Notes: generated from the letters alone by a model not told the origin. A DNA stretch of 64,000 nucleotides from Amycolatopsis suaedae (GCF_004214935.1 NZ_SFCC01000015.1:62001-126000), one strand, 5' to 3'; numbered from the stretch's first letter, positions 40,485-48,283 are shown. A program made the numbers and translations.

Positions 40485-41942
40485 TCACGGCAGTGCACGC
40501 GGGCGGAACACGGCCAGCCCGATCAGCCCGGCCAGGGTGGCCACGGCGAGCCAGGCGAACAGGTCGTGCACCCGGTCGTACACCGTGTCCACGCGTTGCG
40601 TGGGCAACTCGGCCACGACCGTCTGCCGGTCCGTCCGGAAGTAGTCCGACCTGCCGAGCACGGTGCCGTGCGGGTCGATCGCCGTCGTCACGCCGTTGCT
40701 GGACGGCCGCACGATCGAGTAGCCGTTCTCCACGGCGCGGATCGCCGCGCGCTCGGCGTGCAGGTGCCGGAAGCCGTACCAGTCGTTGGCAGGCACGAGC
40801 ATCAGGCCGGCGTCGGCCTGCCGCATCAGCCCGGGGAAGTCGGCGTCGTAGCAGATGACGGTGGCCACCGAGCCGAATGGCGTCGCGGCAACCGGGACGG
40901 TCCCGGGCCCGGGGGTCATCGGCTCCATCGGTGTGGGGTTGGTCTTGTCGTAGGTCCACTCGACCCGCCCGCCGGGCGCGACCAGCAGCGCGACGTTGCG
41001 GACGTTCGGCGCGGCGTCGGTGTAGAGCGCGAACGCCAGTTGCACGTAGGCATCACCCGCGGCCTGGGACGCCCTGGCGACCAGGCCGGGCACGTCCTCG
41101 GCCAGCACGCGGGCCTCGGTTTCCGGCCAGACCACCAGCCGGGCCCCGGCCGCGGCCTCCTGCCGGGTGCGCTCCAGCAGGTCGTCGGTGACCGGGGCGA
41201 ACGCCGCCCGCACGGCACCGTGGTCGGCCCGCCACACTTCGGCGGCACGCCAGTACTCGACGCCGAGGCCGGTCAGCGCGCGTTTCGAGGCGTCGACCGA
41301 CGCCGGGGCCTGGCTGACCGCGGCGACCCGGGTGGTCTGCCCGGACGGCGGCAGCAACGCCATTCTGGCCACGCCGCCGGCGAGGACGACGGCCAGCACG
41401 GCCGCGTAAACGGTGCCCACGCGTGACCAGCCGCCGCGCTCCCACAGGTGCAGCGTCACCGACGCGAACCACGCCACCAGGAAGCTGATGCCATGCACCC
41501 CGGTCACCGAGGCCAGCTGCAGCAACGGCAGGTTCGCGTGCTGGGTGAAGCCGAGTGTCCCGTAGTCGCCGAAGTCGACGAGCCGGAAGGCGAACTCGGT
41601 GGTCACCACCGCGGCCGGGAACACCAGCGTCGACAGGAACGCCGGCAGCCGTCCGGCGAGCAGCCGGTCCGCGGCGAACGGCAGTGTCTGCAGGGTCGCC
41701 AGCAACGCGAACACGCCCACGATCGCCGGCACGAACACGGTCTCGGTGGCGACCAGCCACACCAGCGAGCCCAGCCCGAACGCCGCCCACAGCCGCAGCA
41801 GGCCGGGCTTCGGGTCGCGCAGCCGCGCGTACCGCAGCAACGGGATGGCGAACAGCCACGCCGCCACCGGGCTCGCCCAGTTGGTGTGCAGGGTGAACAG
41901 CAGCAGGCCGAAACCGGTCCACCACAGGGTTTTCGTCTTCAT
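40485..41942 (-). CDS. Apolipoprotein N-acyltransferase-like membrane protein
   Basis: Protein of 485 residues with six or seven N-terminal membrane helices, an extracytoplasmic nitrilase domain and a final C-terminal helix (LFAWLAVATLAGLIGLAVF). The nitrilase triad is Glu274 (VVWPETEA), Lys333 (TYDKTNPTPMEP) and Cys364 (VICYDADFP), as in Lnt. Lnt adds the third acyl chain to the N-terminal Cys of lipoproteins; the small lipoprotein at 29309 is one possible client. TACTGT lies six bases upstream of the ATG with no ribosome-binding site, which suggests a leaderless start. An upstream box is identical to that of the PAP2 gene. Other C-N hydrolase chemistry cannot be ruled out. Confidence 0.8.
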   Translation of the reverse strand: MKTKTLWWTGFGLLLFTLHTNWASPVAAWLFAIPLLRYARLRDPKPGLLRLWAAFGLGSLVWLVATETVFVPAIVGVFALLATLQTLPFAADRLLAGRLPAFLSTLVFPAAVVTTEFAFRLVDFGDYGTLGFTQHANLPLLQLASVTGVHGISFLVAWFASVTLHLWERGGWSRVGTVYAAVLAVVLAGGVARMALLPPSGQTTRVAAVSQAPASVDASKRALTGLGVEYWRAAEVWRADHGAVRAAFAPVTDDLLERTRQEAAAGARLVVWPETEARVLAEDVPGLVARASQAAGDAYVQLAFALYTDAAPNVRNVALLVAPGGRVEWTYDKTNPTPMEPMTPGPGTVPVAATPFGSVATVICYDADFPGLMRQADAGLMLVPANDWYGFRHLHAERAAIRAVENGYSIVRPSSNGVTTAIDPHGTVLGRSDYFRTDRQTVVAELPTQRVDTVYDRVHDLFAWLAVATLAGLIGLAVFRPRALP

Positions 41943-41948
41943 GCGGCG

Positions 41949-42019
41949 ACAGTAGGAATCATCACCCCCGCGGAGCAGCGAGCGAACGGCAGGGGCCGTA
42001 CCCGACTTTCGTCAGGTGT
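41949..42019 (-). promoter_or_regulatory. Promoter of Lnt-like gene with shared upstream box
   Basis: On the minus strand TACTGT (41949-41954) lies six bases before the ATG, and ACACCTGACGAAAGTCGGG (42001-42019) lies 46 bases further upstream. The same 19 bases occur at 31287-31305 with nearly the same spacing. The box overlaps the end of the gntR-like gene. Confidence 0.55.
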
Positions 42020-42713
42020 CGGAGCGAGCCGGTGGCGCGTCGAACAGGCTGGTACCGGGCGCCAGCCGGGCCACCGCGTCCTCCATGTGCGCGTCGAGCA
42101 GTTCCAGCGCACGGTCGCGGTCGCCGTCACGCAACGCCTGGATGATCCGGTTGTGCTCGGTGACCCGCTCGTCCACCTCGCGGTAGGTGTGTTCCAGCAG
42201 GCTCAGGCACATCCGGGTCTCGATCAGCAGCGTGCGGGCCATCCGCACCAGCCGCTTGCTGCCGGACGCGGCGACGAGCGTCTCGTGGAAGTGCAGGTCC
42301 GCGTCCGACAGTGCGTTCGGGTCGTCCTGCTTGGCTGCCTCGGCCATCGCGGCGACGGCCTCGTCGAGCTGGTCGGCCGCGGTCGCGACGTCGCCGTGCA
42401 GCACCCGGAACACCGCCGCGCGCTCGATGGCCGCGCGTGCGGAGTAGATGTCGTAGACGTCCTCGGGTTCGAGGTCGATGACGAACAGGCCGCGGTGCCG
42501 CTCGCTGCGCAGCAGCCCTTCCGACACCAGCCGCTGCATGGCCTCCCGCAGCGGGCCGCGGGAGACCTGGAACTGTGCTGCCAGCTCGGTCTCGCCGAGC
42601 TGGGTTCCCGGTGGCAGCGCACCGGTCATGATGGCGTCACGCAGCTGCCGGGCGATGATGCCGGCTGTCGACTCCCTGCTGACCGGCTCGATGTCGATGT
42701 CGGCTAACGGCAC
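42012..42713 (-). CDS. GntR-family regulator with FCD domain
   Basis: Regulator of 233 residues from a GTG with GGGAG eight bases upstream. The winged helix spans about residues 15-80 (QLGETELAAQFQVSRGPLREAMQRLVSEGLLRS), followed by an all-helical FCD effector domain with metal-binding His candidates (DLHFHETLV, TEHNRII, DAHMEDAV). FCD regulators sense organic acids, often with a metal ion. It is the last gene of an operon with two Asp/Glu-racemase-family genes. Inverted repeats of type ATTGT-N2-ACAAT occur before that operon, before the divergent 2-hydroxyacid dehydrogenase gene and in the aminotransferase/gabD gap, so it probably controls all of them. Confidence 0.88.
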   Translation of the reverse strand: MPLADIDIEPVSRESTAGIIARQLRDAIMTGALPPGTQLGETELAAQFQVSRGPLREAMQRLVSEGLLRSERHRGLFVIDLEPEDVYDIYSARAAIERAAVFRVLHGDVATAADQLDEAVAAMAEAAKQDDPNALSDADLHFHETLVAASGSKRLVRMARTLLIETRMCLSLLEHTYREVDERVTEHNRIIQALRDGDRDRALELLDAHMEDAVARLAPGTSLFDAPPARSDT

Positions 42714-42717
42714 GAAC

Positions 42718-43440
42718 TCAGCTCCCTGTTCCGGTGGCGAAGAGCGCTCCGAGGTCCTGCGAGGTGCGCGAGTCGCCGGCCAGCCGCAGGCCGTGCCAGA
42801 TGGTCACCTGGTTGGCGGTGAGCACGGGCTTGCCCAGCTGGTCCTCGATCGTGTTCACCAACGCCAGGGTGCGCATCGCGGTGTCCGGGATCAGGACCGC
42901 GTCGGCGCGCCGGTGGTCGTGGCGAAGGGCCAGGTCCACCACCTTATCCGGCTCCAGCCTGCCCACCTCGGCCGCCGTGTCGATGTCCTCGCTGCCCATG
43001 GCCACCACCTCGACGCCCGCGGCGCCGAGGAACTCGACGAACAGCTTCGCCACGTCGTCCGGGTAGCTGGCCGCGACCGCGACCCGGTGCAGGCCGAGGG
43101 CCTTCGCCGCCTCGGTGAACGCGAACGACGTGCTGGACGCCGGCACGCCCGCCGCCGCGGCGAGCTGGTCGGCCTGGGTGCGGGCGCCGTCGGGCCGGTA
43201 GACGAAGCTGCCGCTGGTGCAAGCCCAGATCACCGCGTCCGGCTCGTGCTTGGCCAGCAGCCGCGCGCCCTCGGCGAGACGCTCCGGGCTGCCCAGGTCC
43301 AGCAGCTCGGGGACGGCGTGCAGGTCGGTGCCGTAGATGTGCTCGACCGGCAGGCTCAGGCCGTCCCCGAGCATGCGTTCGGCCAGCGGGTAGTCGTCCT
43401 CGGCCGCGTGGTCGGGGTAGATGAAGCCGACGGTCGTCAT
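42718..43440 (-). CDS. Asp/Glu racemase superfamily enzyme (maleate isomerase/AMDase-like), paralogue 1
   Basis: Protein of 240 residues from the ATG giving MTTVGFIYPDH, with GGAG five bases upstream; a GTG two codons earlier would be too near that site. The superfamily normally uses two Cys as acid/base pair. Here Cys74 (WACTSGSFVY) is present, but the second position reads LIPDTAM, with Asp186 in place of Cys. This differs from maleate isomerase (two Cys) and is reversed relative to arylmalonate decarboxylase, which keeps only the second. Substrate is likely a small dicarboxylate or its derivative. It is in an operon with paralogue 2 and the gntR-like gene. Confidence 0.8.
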   Translation of the reverse strand: MTTVGFIYPDHAAEDDYPLAERMLGDGLSLPVEHIYGTDLHAVPELLDLGSPERLAEGARLLAKHEPDAVIWACTSGSFVYRPDGARTQADQLAAAAGVPASSTSFAFTEAAKALGLHRVAVAASYPDDVAKLFVEFLGAAGVEVVAMGSEDIDTAAEVGRLEPDKVVDLALRHDHRRADAVLIPDTAMRTLALVNTIEDQLGKPVLTANQVTIWHGLRLAGDSRTSQDLGALFATGTGS

Positions 43441-43456
43441 GCGCACTCCGGGTCGA

Positions 43457-43486
43457 TACGTAGGATTGTCGACAATCCTACGTCAA
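43457..43486 (-). promoter_or_regulatory. Perfect 26-base GntR palindrome within a promoter
   Basis: The 26 bases at 43458-43483 form a perfect palindrome with half-site ACGTAGGATTGTC. On the minus strand it fills the gap between TTGACG (43481-43486) and TACGTA (43457-43462), an 18-base spacer, in front of the Asp/Glu-racemase paralogue 1 gene. It overlaps the stop codon of paralogue 2. The core ATTGT-N2-ACAAT is the same as at 37374 and 44272. It is probably the strongest operator of the set. Confidence 0.75.
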
Positions 43487-44223
43487 CTCAGCTCGCGTAG
43501 CCACTGTCCCGGTCCGACGATCGGCAGCTCCATCCGTTTCAGGCAGGCCCACATGGTCAGCTGGTTGGCGGTGAGCACCGGTTTGCCCAGCGCGGTCTCC
43601 AATGGCTCGATGAGGTCGTACGTCGGCAGGTTGGTACAGCTGACGAAAATCGCCTCGGCCGCCGAGTGGTCGGCGGCCAGGATGCGTTCGGCGATCGTGC
43701 GGTAGCTGACCTTCCAGATGCCACCGCCGAGTCCGAGGTGGTCGCTGGCGACGGTCTGCACGCCGAGTTCGCCGAGGAAGTCGTGCAGCTTCCCGGTCAG
43801 GTCGCCGTCGTAGGGCGTGAGCACCGAGACCTTCTTCAGGTCGAGCTGGTCCAGCACCTCGGCCAGTGCGCCGGAGGTCGTCACCGCGTCGGGCGCGCCG
43901 GCGTCGCAGATGGCCTTGCACAGCGAACGCTCGTAGTCGATGCCGTTGACGAAGCTGCCCGACGTGCACAGGTAGGCGACCACTTCGGGTTCGACGTGCA
44001 GGACGTCCCTGGTGGCGGCGGCGAGGTGCTGGCTGTTGCTCACCAGCTGGGCCATCTCCATGCTGACCGGCACCGGTTCGTACGGCGTTCGGGCCAGGTG
44101 GAGGGAGACCTCCATCGGCACCCAGCGCCACAGTTCCCGCTCCAGTGCCAGGTCGAAGGGGGCGATCACGCCGATTCCCCGCTGCGCCAGCGGGCCCTCG
44201 AACACGGGCAGCTCAAAATCCAA
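43483..44223 (-). CDS. Asp/Glu racemase superfamily enzyme (maleate isomerase/AMDase-like), paralogue 2
   Basis: Protein of 246 residues from a TTG start supported by GGCGGAGG six bases upstream; the open frame runs on to 44283 but has no ATG and would cover the operator. Both catalytic cysteines are present: Cys86 (YLCTSGSF) and Cys196 (IFVSCTNLPTYDL), as in maleate isomerases and racemases. Conserved LTANQLTMWACL near the C-terminus matches the maleate isomerase/AMDase group. It is the first gene of an operon with paralogue 1 and the regulator, divergent from the 2-hydroxyacid dehydrogenase and amidase genes. A cis-trans isomerisation or decarboxylation of a C4 acid is likely. Confidence 0.82.
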   Translation of the reverse strand: MDFELPVFEGPLAQRGIGVIAPFDLALERELWRWVPMEVSLHLARTPYEPVPVSMEMAQLVSNSQHLAAATRDVLHVEPEVVAYLCTSGSFVNGIDYERSLCKAICDAGAPDAVTTSGALAEVLDQLDLKKVSVLTPYDGDLTGKLHDFLGELGVQTVASDHLGLGGGIWKVSYRTIAERILAADHSAAEAIFVSCTNLPTYDLIEPLETALGKPVLTANQLTMWACLKRMELPIVGPGQWLRELS

Positions 44224-44271
44224 GGCTCGCCTCCGCCGGCATATGAAGGGTGCCTCCGGGGTGACTCCTCG

Positions 44272-44305
44272 GATTGTTGACAATCATACGACCGGCTCCT
44301 AACGT
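44272..44305 (+). promoter_or_regulatory. Promoter and GntR operator of 2-hydroxyacid dehydrogenase/amidase operon
   Basis: GATTGT-TG-ACAATC (44272-44285) overlaps a consensus -35 TTGACA (44277-44282). After exactly 17 bases comes TAACGT (44300-44305), seven bases before the GTG at 44313, so the transcript is probably leaderless. Binding of a regulator to the inverted repeat would cover the -35 box. Confidence 0.7.
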
Positions 44306-44312
44306 GTCAACG

Positions 44313-45296
44313 GTGATCGGCACGGAATTTCCGGTGCTGGCAGTGCTCTGTGGCGACAAGCGCCCCCCGGACATGGACCCCATCGAACGGGCGGCCGAGG
44401 TGCGTTACACCCGGGCCGACGGCCTGGCCGACGTACTGCGCGGCGCCGACGCCCTCTTCGTCTACGACTTCCTCTCCACGGCCGTGCCGGGGGCCTGGCA
44501 CGCGGCCGACCGGCTGCGGTGGGTGCACATCGCCAGCGCGGGTGTCGACCCGGTGATGTTCCCCGAGCTGCGTGCCAGCGACGTGGTGCTGACCAACTCC
44601 CGCGGCGTCTTCGACGGCGCGATCGCGGAGTACGTGCTCGGCGTGATCCTGGCGTTCGCCAAGGACTTCGCCGGTTCGCTGCGGCTGCAGCAGCGCGGCG
44701 AGTGGCGGCACCGGGAGACCGAGCGGGCGGCGGGCAGGCGGGTGCTGGTGGTCGGCACCGGGCCGATCGGCCGGTCGATCGCGCGGTTGCTGCGGGCCGC
44801 CGGCCTGGACGTCACCGGGGCAGGCAGGCGGGCGGTCGCCGACGACCCGGACTTCGGCACCGTGCACGCCTCGGCGGTGCTGGCCGATCACCTCGGGCAC
44901 TTCGACTACGTCGTCGCCGTCGCGCCGCTGACCGAGCAGACCAAGGGCATGTTCGACGCCGCCGCGTTCGCCGCGATGAAGCCGCAGGCCCGGTTCGTCA
45001 ACGTCGGCAGGGGTGAACTGGTCGTCACCGCGGACCTGATCGAGGCGTTGCGGGCGGGCGAGATCGCGGGCGCCGCGCTGGACGTGTTCGACACCGAACC
45101 CCTCCCGCCTGACAATCCACTGTGGACCATGGATAACGTGCTGGTGTCCCCGCACATGTCCGGCGACGTCGTCGGGTGGCGCAACACGCTGGTCGAGGTG
45201 TTCACTGACAACTTCACCCGCTGGTGTGAAGGACAGCCACTTCGTAACGTCGTGGACAAGCAACTCGGCTACGTGCCGTCTGGAGGAAACCGGTGA
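44313..45296 (+). CDS. D-2-hydroxyacid dehydrogenase (NAD-dependent)
   Basis: Protein of about 327 residues. It has the Rossmann motif VVGTGPIGRSIARLLR, Arg in VNVGRGELVV, Glu in DVFDTEPLPPDNPLW and His in VSPHMSGD, the catalytic set of the family. It interconverts a 2-keto and a D-2-hydroxy acid. The GTG at 44313 is preferred because the TANNNT box is seven bases before it; a GTG at 44304 is also in frame. It overlaps the amidase gene by 4 bases. The operator in its promoter puts it in the GntR regulon with the Asp/Glu-racemase-family enzymes. Its product could feed the FAD-linked hydroxyacid oxidase. Confidence 0.87.
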   Translation: MIGTEFPVLAVLCGDKRPPDMDPIERAAEVRYTRADGLADVLRGADALFVYDFLSTAVPGAWHAADRLRWVHIASAGVDPVMFPELRASDVVLTNSRGVFDGAIAEYVLGVILAFAKDFAGSLRLQQRGEWRHRETERAAGRRVLVVGTGPIGRSIARLLRAAGLDVTGAGRRAVADDPDFGTVHASAVLADHLGHFDYVVAVAPLTEQTKGMFDAAAFAAMKPQARFVNVGRGELVVTADLIEALRAGEIAGAALDVFDTEPLPPDNPLWTMDNVLVSPHMSGDVVGWRNTLVEVFTDNFTRWCEGQPLRNVVDKQLGYVPSGGNR

Positions 45297-46678
45297 CCGA
45301 GCAGAACCCGCTGTTGACGGCCGCCGAGCTCGCCGCGGCGTTCTCGAGCGGGGAGTGGTCGCCGGTCGAGGCGACCCGGGCCGCGCTGAAGGTCATCGAG
45401 GAACGCGACGGTGAGCTGAACGCGTTCTGCCTTGTTGACGCCGAGAGTGCGCTTGACCAGGCCAAACTGTCCGAGGAGCGCTGGCGCGAGGGGAATCCGA
45501 TCGGCTGGCTGGACGGCGTGCCGGTGTCGATCAAGGACATGTTCCTCACCCAGGGCTGGCCCACGCTGCGCGGCTCGCGGTGCATCGACCCGGAGCAGTC
45601 ATGGGACGTCGACAGCCCGGTCACCGCGCGGCTGCGCGAGGCAGGCATGGTGCTGCTGGGCAAGACGACCACGCCGGAGCTGGGCTGGAAGGCCGTCACC
45701 GACAACACGCTCAACGGCATCACCCGCAACCCGTTCGACCCGTCGAGGACCGCCGGTGGGTCCAGCGGCGGCAGCGCGGCGGCGGTCGCGGCCGGGATGG
45801 GTGAGCTGTCGGTCGGCACCGACGGCGGTGGTTCGGTGCGGATTCCGGCGTCGTTCTGCGGGATCGTCGGGCTCAAGCCGACCGGCGGGCGGATCCCGCT
45901 GTACCCGGCGAGCCCGTTCGGCCCGCTCGGGCACGCAGGCCCGATGGCCCGTTCGGTCGACGACACGGCGCTGCTGCTCGACGTCCTCGCGCTGCCCGAC
46001 CCGCGTGACCCGACGGCGCTGGCTCCGCCGGTCGGTTCCTACCGCGAGGCCGTGCGCAGGGACGTCCGCGGGGTGCGGGCCGCGTACTCGGCGAACCTCG
46101 GTTACGTCGATGTCGACCCGGAGATCGCGCAGATCGTGTTGTCCGCCGTCGCGGCGCTCGACGAGGCCGGGCTGGAGATCGAGGAGGCCGACCCCGGTTT
46201 CGCCGACCCGTTCGACGCGTTCTGGACGCTGTGGACCACGGGTGCGGCGAAGTGGCTGGACACGTTCCCGGCGGGGTCGGCCGAGAAGATCGACCAGGGC
46301 CTGCGGGCCGTCTGGGAGCAGGGCCTGACCTACTCGGCCAGCGACTACCTGGGCGCGAGCGCCGAGCGGGCGGCGCTGGGCATCCACATGGGCGAGTTCC
46401 ACACCCGCTACGACGTGCTGATCACGCCGACGATGCCGCTGTCGCCGTTCGAGGCCGGGCACGACGTGCCGCCGGGCAGCGCGTTCGAGCACTGGCCACA
46501 GTGGACACCGTTCTCGTACCCGTTCAACCTGACCCAGCAGCCCGCGATCAGCGTGCCGGCCGGCTTCACGGCCGACGGGATGCCGGTCGGGCTGCAGATC
46601 GTCGGGCCGAGGCACTCCGACGACCTGGTGCTGGCCGTCGCCAGGATGCTGGAGGAAGTCCGCCCCTGGCGCTCCTAG
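45293..46678 (+). CDS. Amidase-signature family hydrolase
   Basis: Protein of 461 residues from a GTG overlapping the dehydrogenase stop. The Ser-cisSer-Lys triad is complete: Lys81 (VSIKDMF), cis-Ser157 (TAGGSSGGSAAAV) and nucleophile Ser181 (TDGGGSVRIPASFCG). Amidase-signature enzymes hydrolyse amides such as maleamate, malonamate or aryl amides to acid and ammonia. In a regulon with maleate-isomerase-like proteins it may release a dicarboxylate from its half-amide, but this is inference; known maleamate amidases of nicotinate degradation belong to another family. It is the last gene of its operon. Confidence 0.9.
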   Translation: MTEQNPLLTAAELAAAFSSGEWSPVEATRAALKVIEERDGELNAFCLVDAESALDQAKLSEERWREGNPIGWLDGVPVSIKDMFLTQGWPTLRGSRCIDPEQSWDVDSPVTARLREAGMVLLGKTTTPELGWKAVTDNTLNGITRNPFDPSRTAGGSSGGSAAAVAAGMGELSVGTDGGGSVRIPASFCGIVGLKPTGGRIPLYPASPFGPLGHAGPMARSVDDTALLLDVLALPDPRDPTALAPPVGSYREAVRRDVRGVRAAYSANLGYVDVDPEIAQIVLSAVAALDEAGLEIEEADPGFADPFDAFWTLWTTGAAKWLDTFPAGSAEKIDQGLRAVWEQGLTYSASDYLGASAERAALGIHMGEFHTRYDVLITPTMPLSPFEAGHDVPPGSAFEHWPQWTPFSYPFNLTQQPAISVPAGFTADGMPVGLQIVGPRHSDDLVLAVARMLEEVRPWRS

Positions 46679-46722
46679 GCTGAGCTTGCGCGACCAGGTA
46701 CCGGATCAGGCATCATGCGGGT

Positions 46723-46917
46723 ATGCCAGCGTTGAACCCGCAGTTCTCCGAAGAGGAGATGGAGAGCATCCGTGTGGCAGCCGAAGGGCGTTCTTTGAAG
46801 GCGTTTGCCCATGATGCTGTGGTGTCGGCGGTGTCGTCACGCGAGCATCTGGTGGAGCAGGCCGCTGCGCGGGTGGCGGGTATCAGCGTGGAGCTGAATG
46901 AGCGGTTGGCGAGGTAG
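46723..46917 (+). CDS. Antitoxin-like protein (Phd/RHH-type partner of Doc toxins)
   Basis: Protein of 64 residues, MPALNPQFSEEEMESIRVAAE, followed by a charged helix (SLKAFAHDAVV) and ending ISVELNERLAR. This layout matches actinobacterial antitoxins paired with death-on-curing (Doc/Fic) toxins, which repress their own promoter and neutralise the toxin. The adjoining toxin gene is a fragment (next entry), so this antitoxin is an orphan or serves another locus. Its TAG stop overlaps the GTG that opens the toxin-remnant frame. The ribosome-binding site is weak. Confidence 0.65.
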   Translation: MPALNPQFSEEEMESIRVAAEGRSLKAFAHDAVVSAVSSREHLVEQAAARVAGISVELNERLAR

Positions 46918-47056
46918 TGCCTCGCCACGCAGTGCATCCGCTCATGCGACGGCAACAACCTGTCGCGTGGGTTTTCCTCGGGGTGAACGGCGTATCTCTT
47001 GCGGACCCGCTTGATGTGGACTCTGCCGAACGCCTAGTTCTCTCGGCAGCCTCAGG
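46917..47056 (+). pseudogene. Remnant of Doc (death-on-curing) Fic-family toxin
   Basis: The frame opens at GTG 46917 and contains AWVFLGVNGVSLADPLDVDSAERLVLSAASG-like sequence (split here as AWVFLGVNGVSLADPLDV and DSAERLVLSAASG). This fits the conserved C-terminus of actinobacterial Doc toxins after the Fic motif. Just before it, CATCCGCTC encodes HPL; then, in the +1 frame, GACGGCAAC encodes DGN, so the HPL-x-DGNKR motif is broken by a frameshift. The first 60 or so residues are missing. Homology ends about where the convergent MFS gene stops (47057). The toxin is therefore dead. Confidence 0.6.
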
Positions 47057-48283
47057 TCACGCCGGTTCGGCCAGTAGATCCTTCCTGGTCAGCTTGCGGA
47101 CCTCGCGGCTGCCCAGGGCGAGGGCGGTGGCCAGCACGATCAGCACCCCGCCCGCCAGCAGGGTGTTCTCCATGCCGAACCGCGCCGCGATCGGCCCGGC
47201 CGCCACCTCGCCGACCGGCATCGCGATGTACGAGCCGACCATGTCGTAGGAGTAGACCCGGGCGAGCTTGTCCGGCGGCACGTTCTCCTGCAGCGAGACG
47301 TCCCACGCCACGACGAAGACCTCCAGCGCGATCCCGGCCAGGAACATGGCCGCGAGCAGCGGCACCACCAGCGGAACCTCGGCCAGGACGACCAGCGGTA
47401 ACGCGCCCGCGGCGGTTACCGCGACGCCGATGCGCAGCAGGTGCCGGGGCTGCCACCGGGCGACCAAGATGCCGCCGACGAACGCGCCTGCCGTTTCGGC
47501 CGCCAGTACGAACCCCCACGCCGCGCGGCCGATCGTGTCGTCGGCAACGGCGGCGCCGAGCACGACCGTCCCGCCCACGAACACGGCGTTGAACACCATG
47601 AACTGCAGCACGACGATCCACACCCAGCGCCGCGCGACGAACTCACGCCAGCCGTCGATCAGGTCACGCAGGGGACTGGACGTCTCGCCTGCGGTCGTGC
47701 GGGGCAGCCGTACCCCGCGGTAGCCCACCATCGCCAGGACGAAGACGACGGCGTTGACCATGATCGCCCAGCCCGGGCCGACCAGGCCGGCCAGCAGCCC
47801 GCCGACGGCCGCGCCCACGATGCGGCCGGTGTTGGAGCACAGCCTCGCCAGCGCGTTGCCCTGGGCGAGCAGCTCCGCGGGAACGGCCTGCGGCGTCAGC
47901 GCCGCCGCGGCGGGCAGGGACAGTGCGGCGACGGCGCCGTTGAGCACGCTGAGCCCGATCAGCAGCGGGATGGAGGCGAACCCGGTCAGCACGCTCAGCG
48001 CGATCAGCGCCTGGGTGACACCGGCGGCCAGTGCCGTGCCCTGCAGGATCACCGCCCTGGGCAGCCGGTCGGCGAGGACGCCGCCGAACAGCAGCAGGAT
48101 GACGTTGGCCAGCGAGCGCGCGCCGACCACGATGCCGAGGTCGACCACGGAGCCGGTGAGATCGAGCACAGCGAACGCGAGCGCGACGGGTGCGATGGCG
48201 TTGCCCAGTTCGGCGAACGTCCTGCCACCGAGCAGCCAACGAAAGTTCTGATGCCGCAGCGGGGCTGTCAGGGCCGCCTTCAC
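47057..48283 (-). CDS. MFS exporter (MFS_3/enterobactin-exporter-like)
   Basis: Membrane protein of 408 residues with about twelve helices, starting at GTG (VKAALTAPLRHQNFRWLLGGRTFAE). The opening LRHQNFRWLLGGRTFAELGNAI and the loop GGVLADRLPRAVILQ are typical of the MFS_3 drug/siderophore exporter group. In this group LQENVPPDKLARVYSYDMVGS lies in the second half, before helix 10-11. It probably exports a hydrophobic compound or siderophore. No biosynthetic cluster is near. It diverges from the aldo-keto reductase gene across 52 bases, and its 3' end abuts the toxin remnant. The ribosome-binding site is weak. Confidence 0.85.
   Translation of the reverse strand: MKAALTAPLRHQNFRWLLGGRTFAELGNAIAPVALAFAVLDLTGSVVDLGIVVGARSLANVILLLFGGVLADRLPRAVILQGTALAAGVTQALIALSVLTGFASIPLLIGLSVLNGAVAALSLPAAAALTPQAVPAELLAQGNALARLCSNTGRIVGAAVGGLLAGLVGPGWAIMVNAVVFVLAMVGYRGVRLPRTTAGETSSPLRDLIDGWREFVARRWVWIVVLQFMVFNAVFVGGTVVLGAAVADDTIGRAAWGFVLAAETAGAFVGGILVARWQPRHLLRIGVAVTAAGALPLVVLAEVPLVVPLLAAMFLAGIALEVFVVAWDVSLQENVPPDKLARVYSYDMVGSYIAMPVGEVAAGPIAARFGMENTLLAGGVLIVLATALALGSREVRKLTRKDLLAEPA

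Noticed and set aside
40242..41426. Plus-strand open frame from R3 into the Lnt gene
   Set aside because: It is antisense to an Lnt-like protein with complete catalytic triad and membrane helices; its start lies in repeat sequence.
44240..44283. N-terminal extension of the Asp/Glu-racemase paralogue 2 to 44283
   Set aside because: The extension begins at a TTG within the GntR operator and the -35 box of the divergent promoter; the TTG at 44223 has a good ribosome-binding site.
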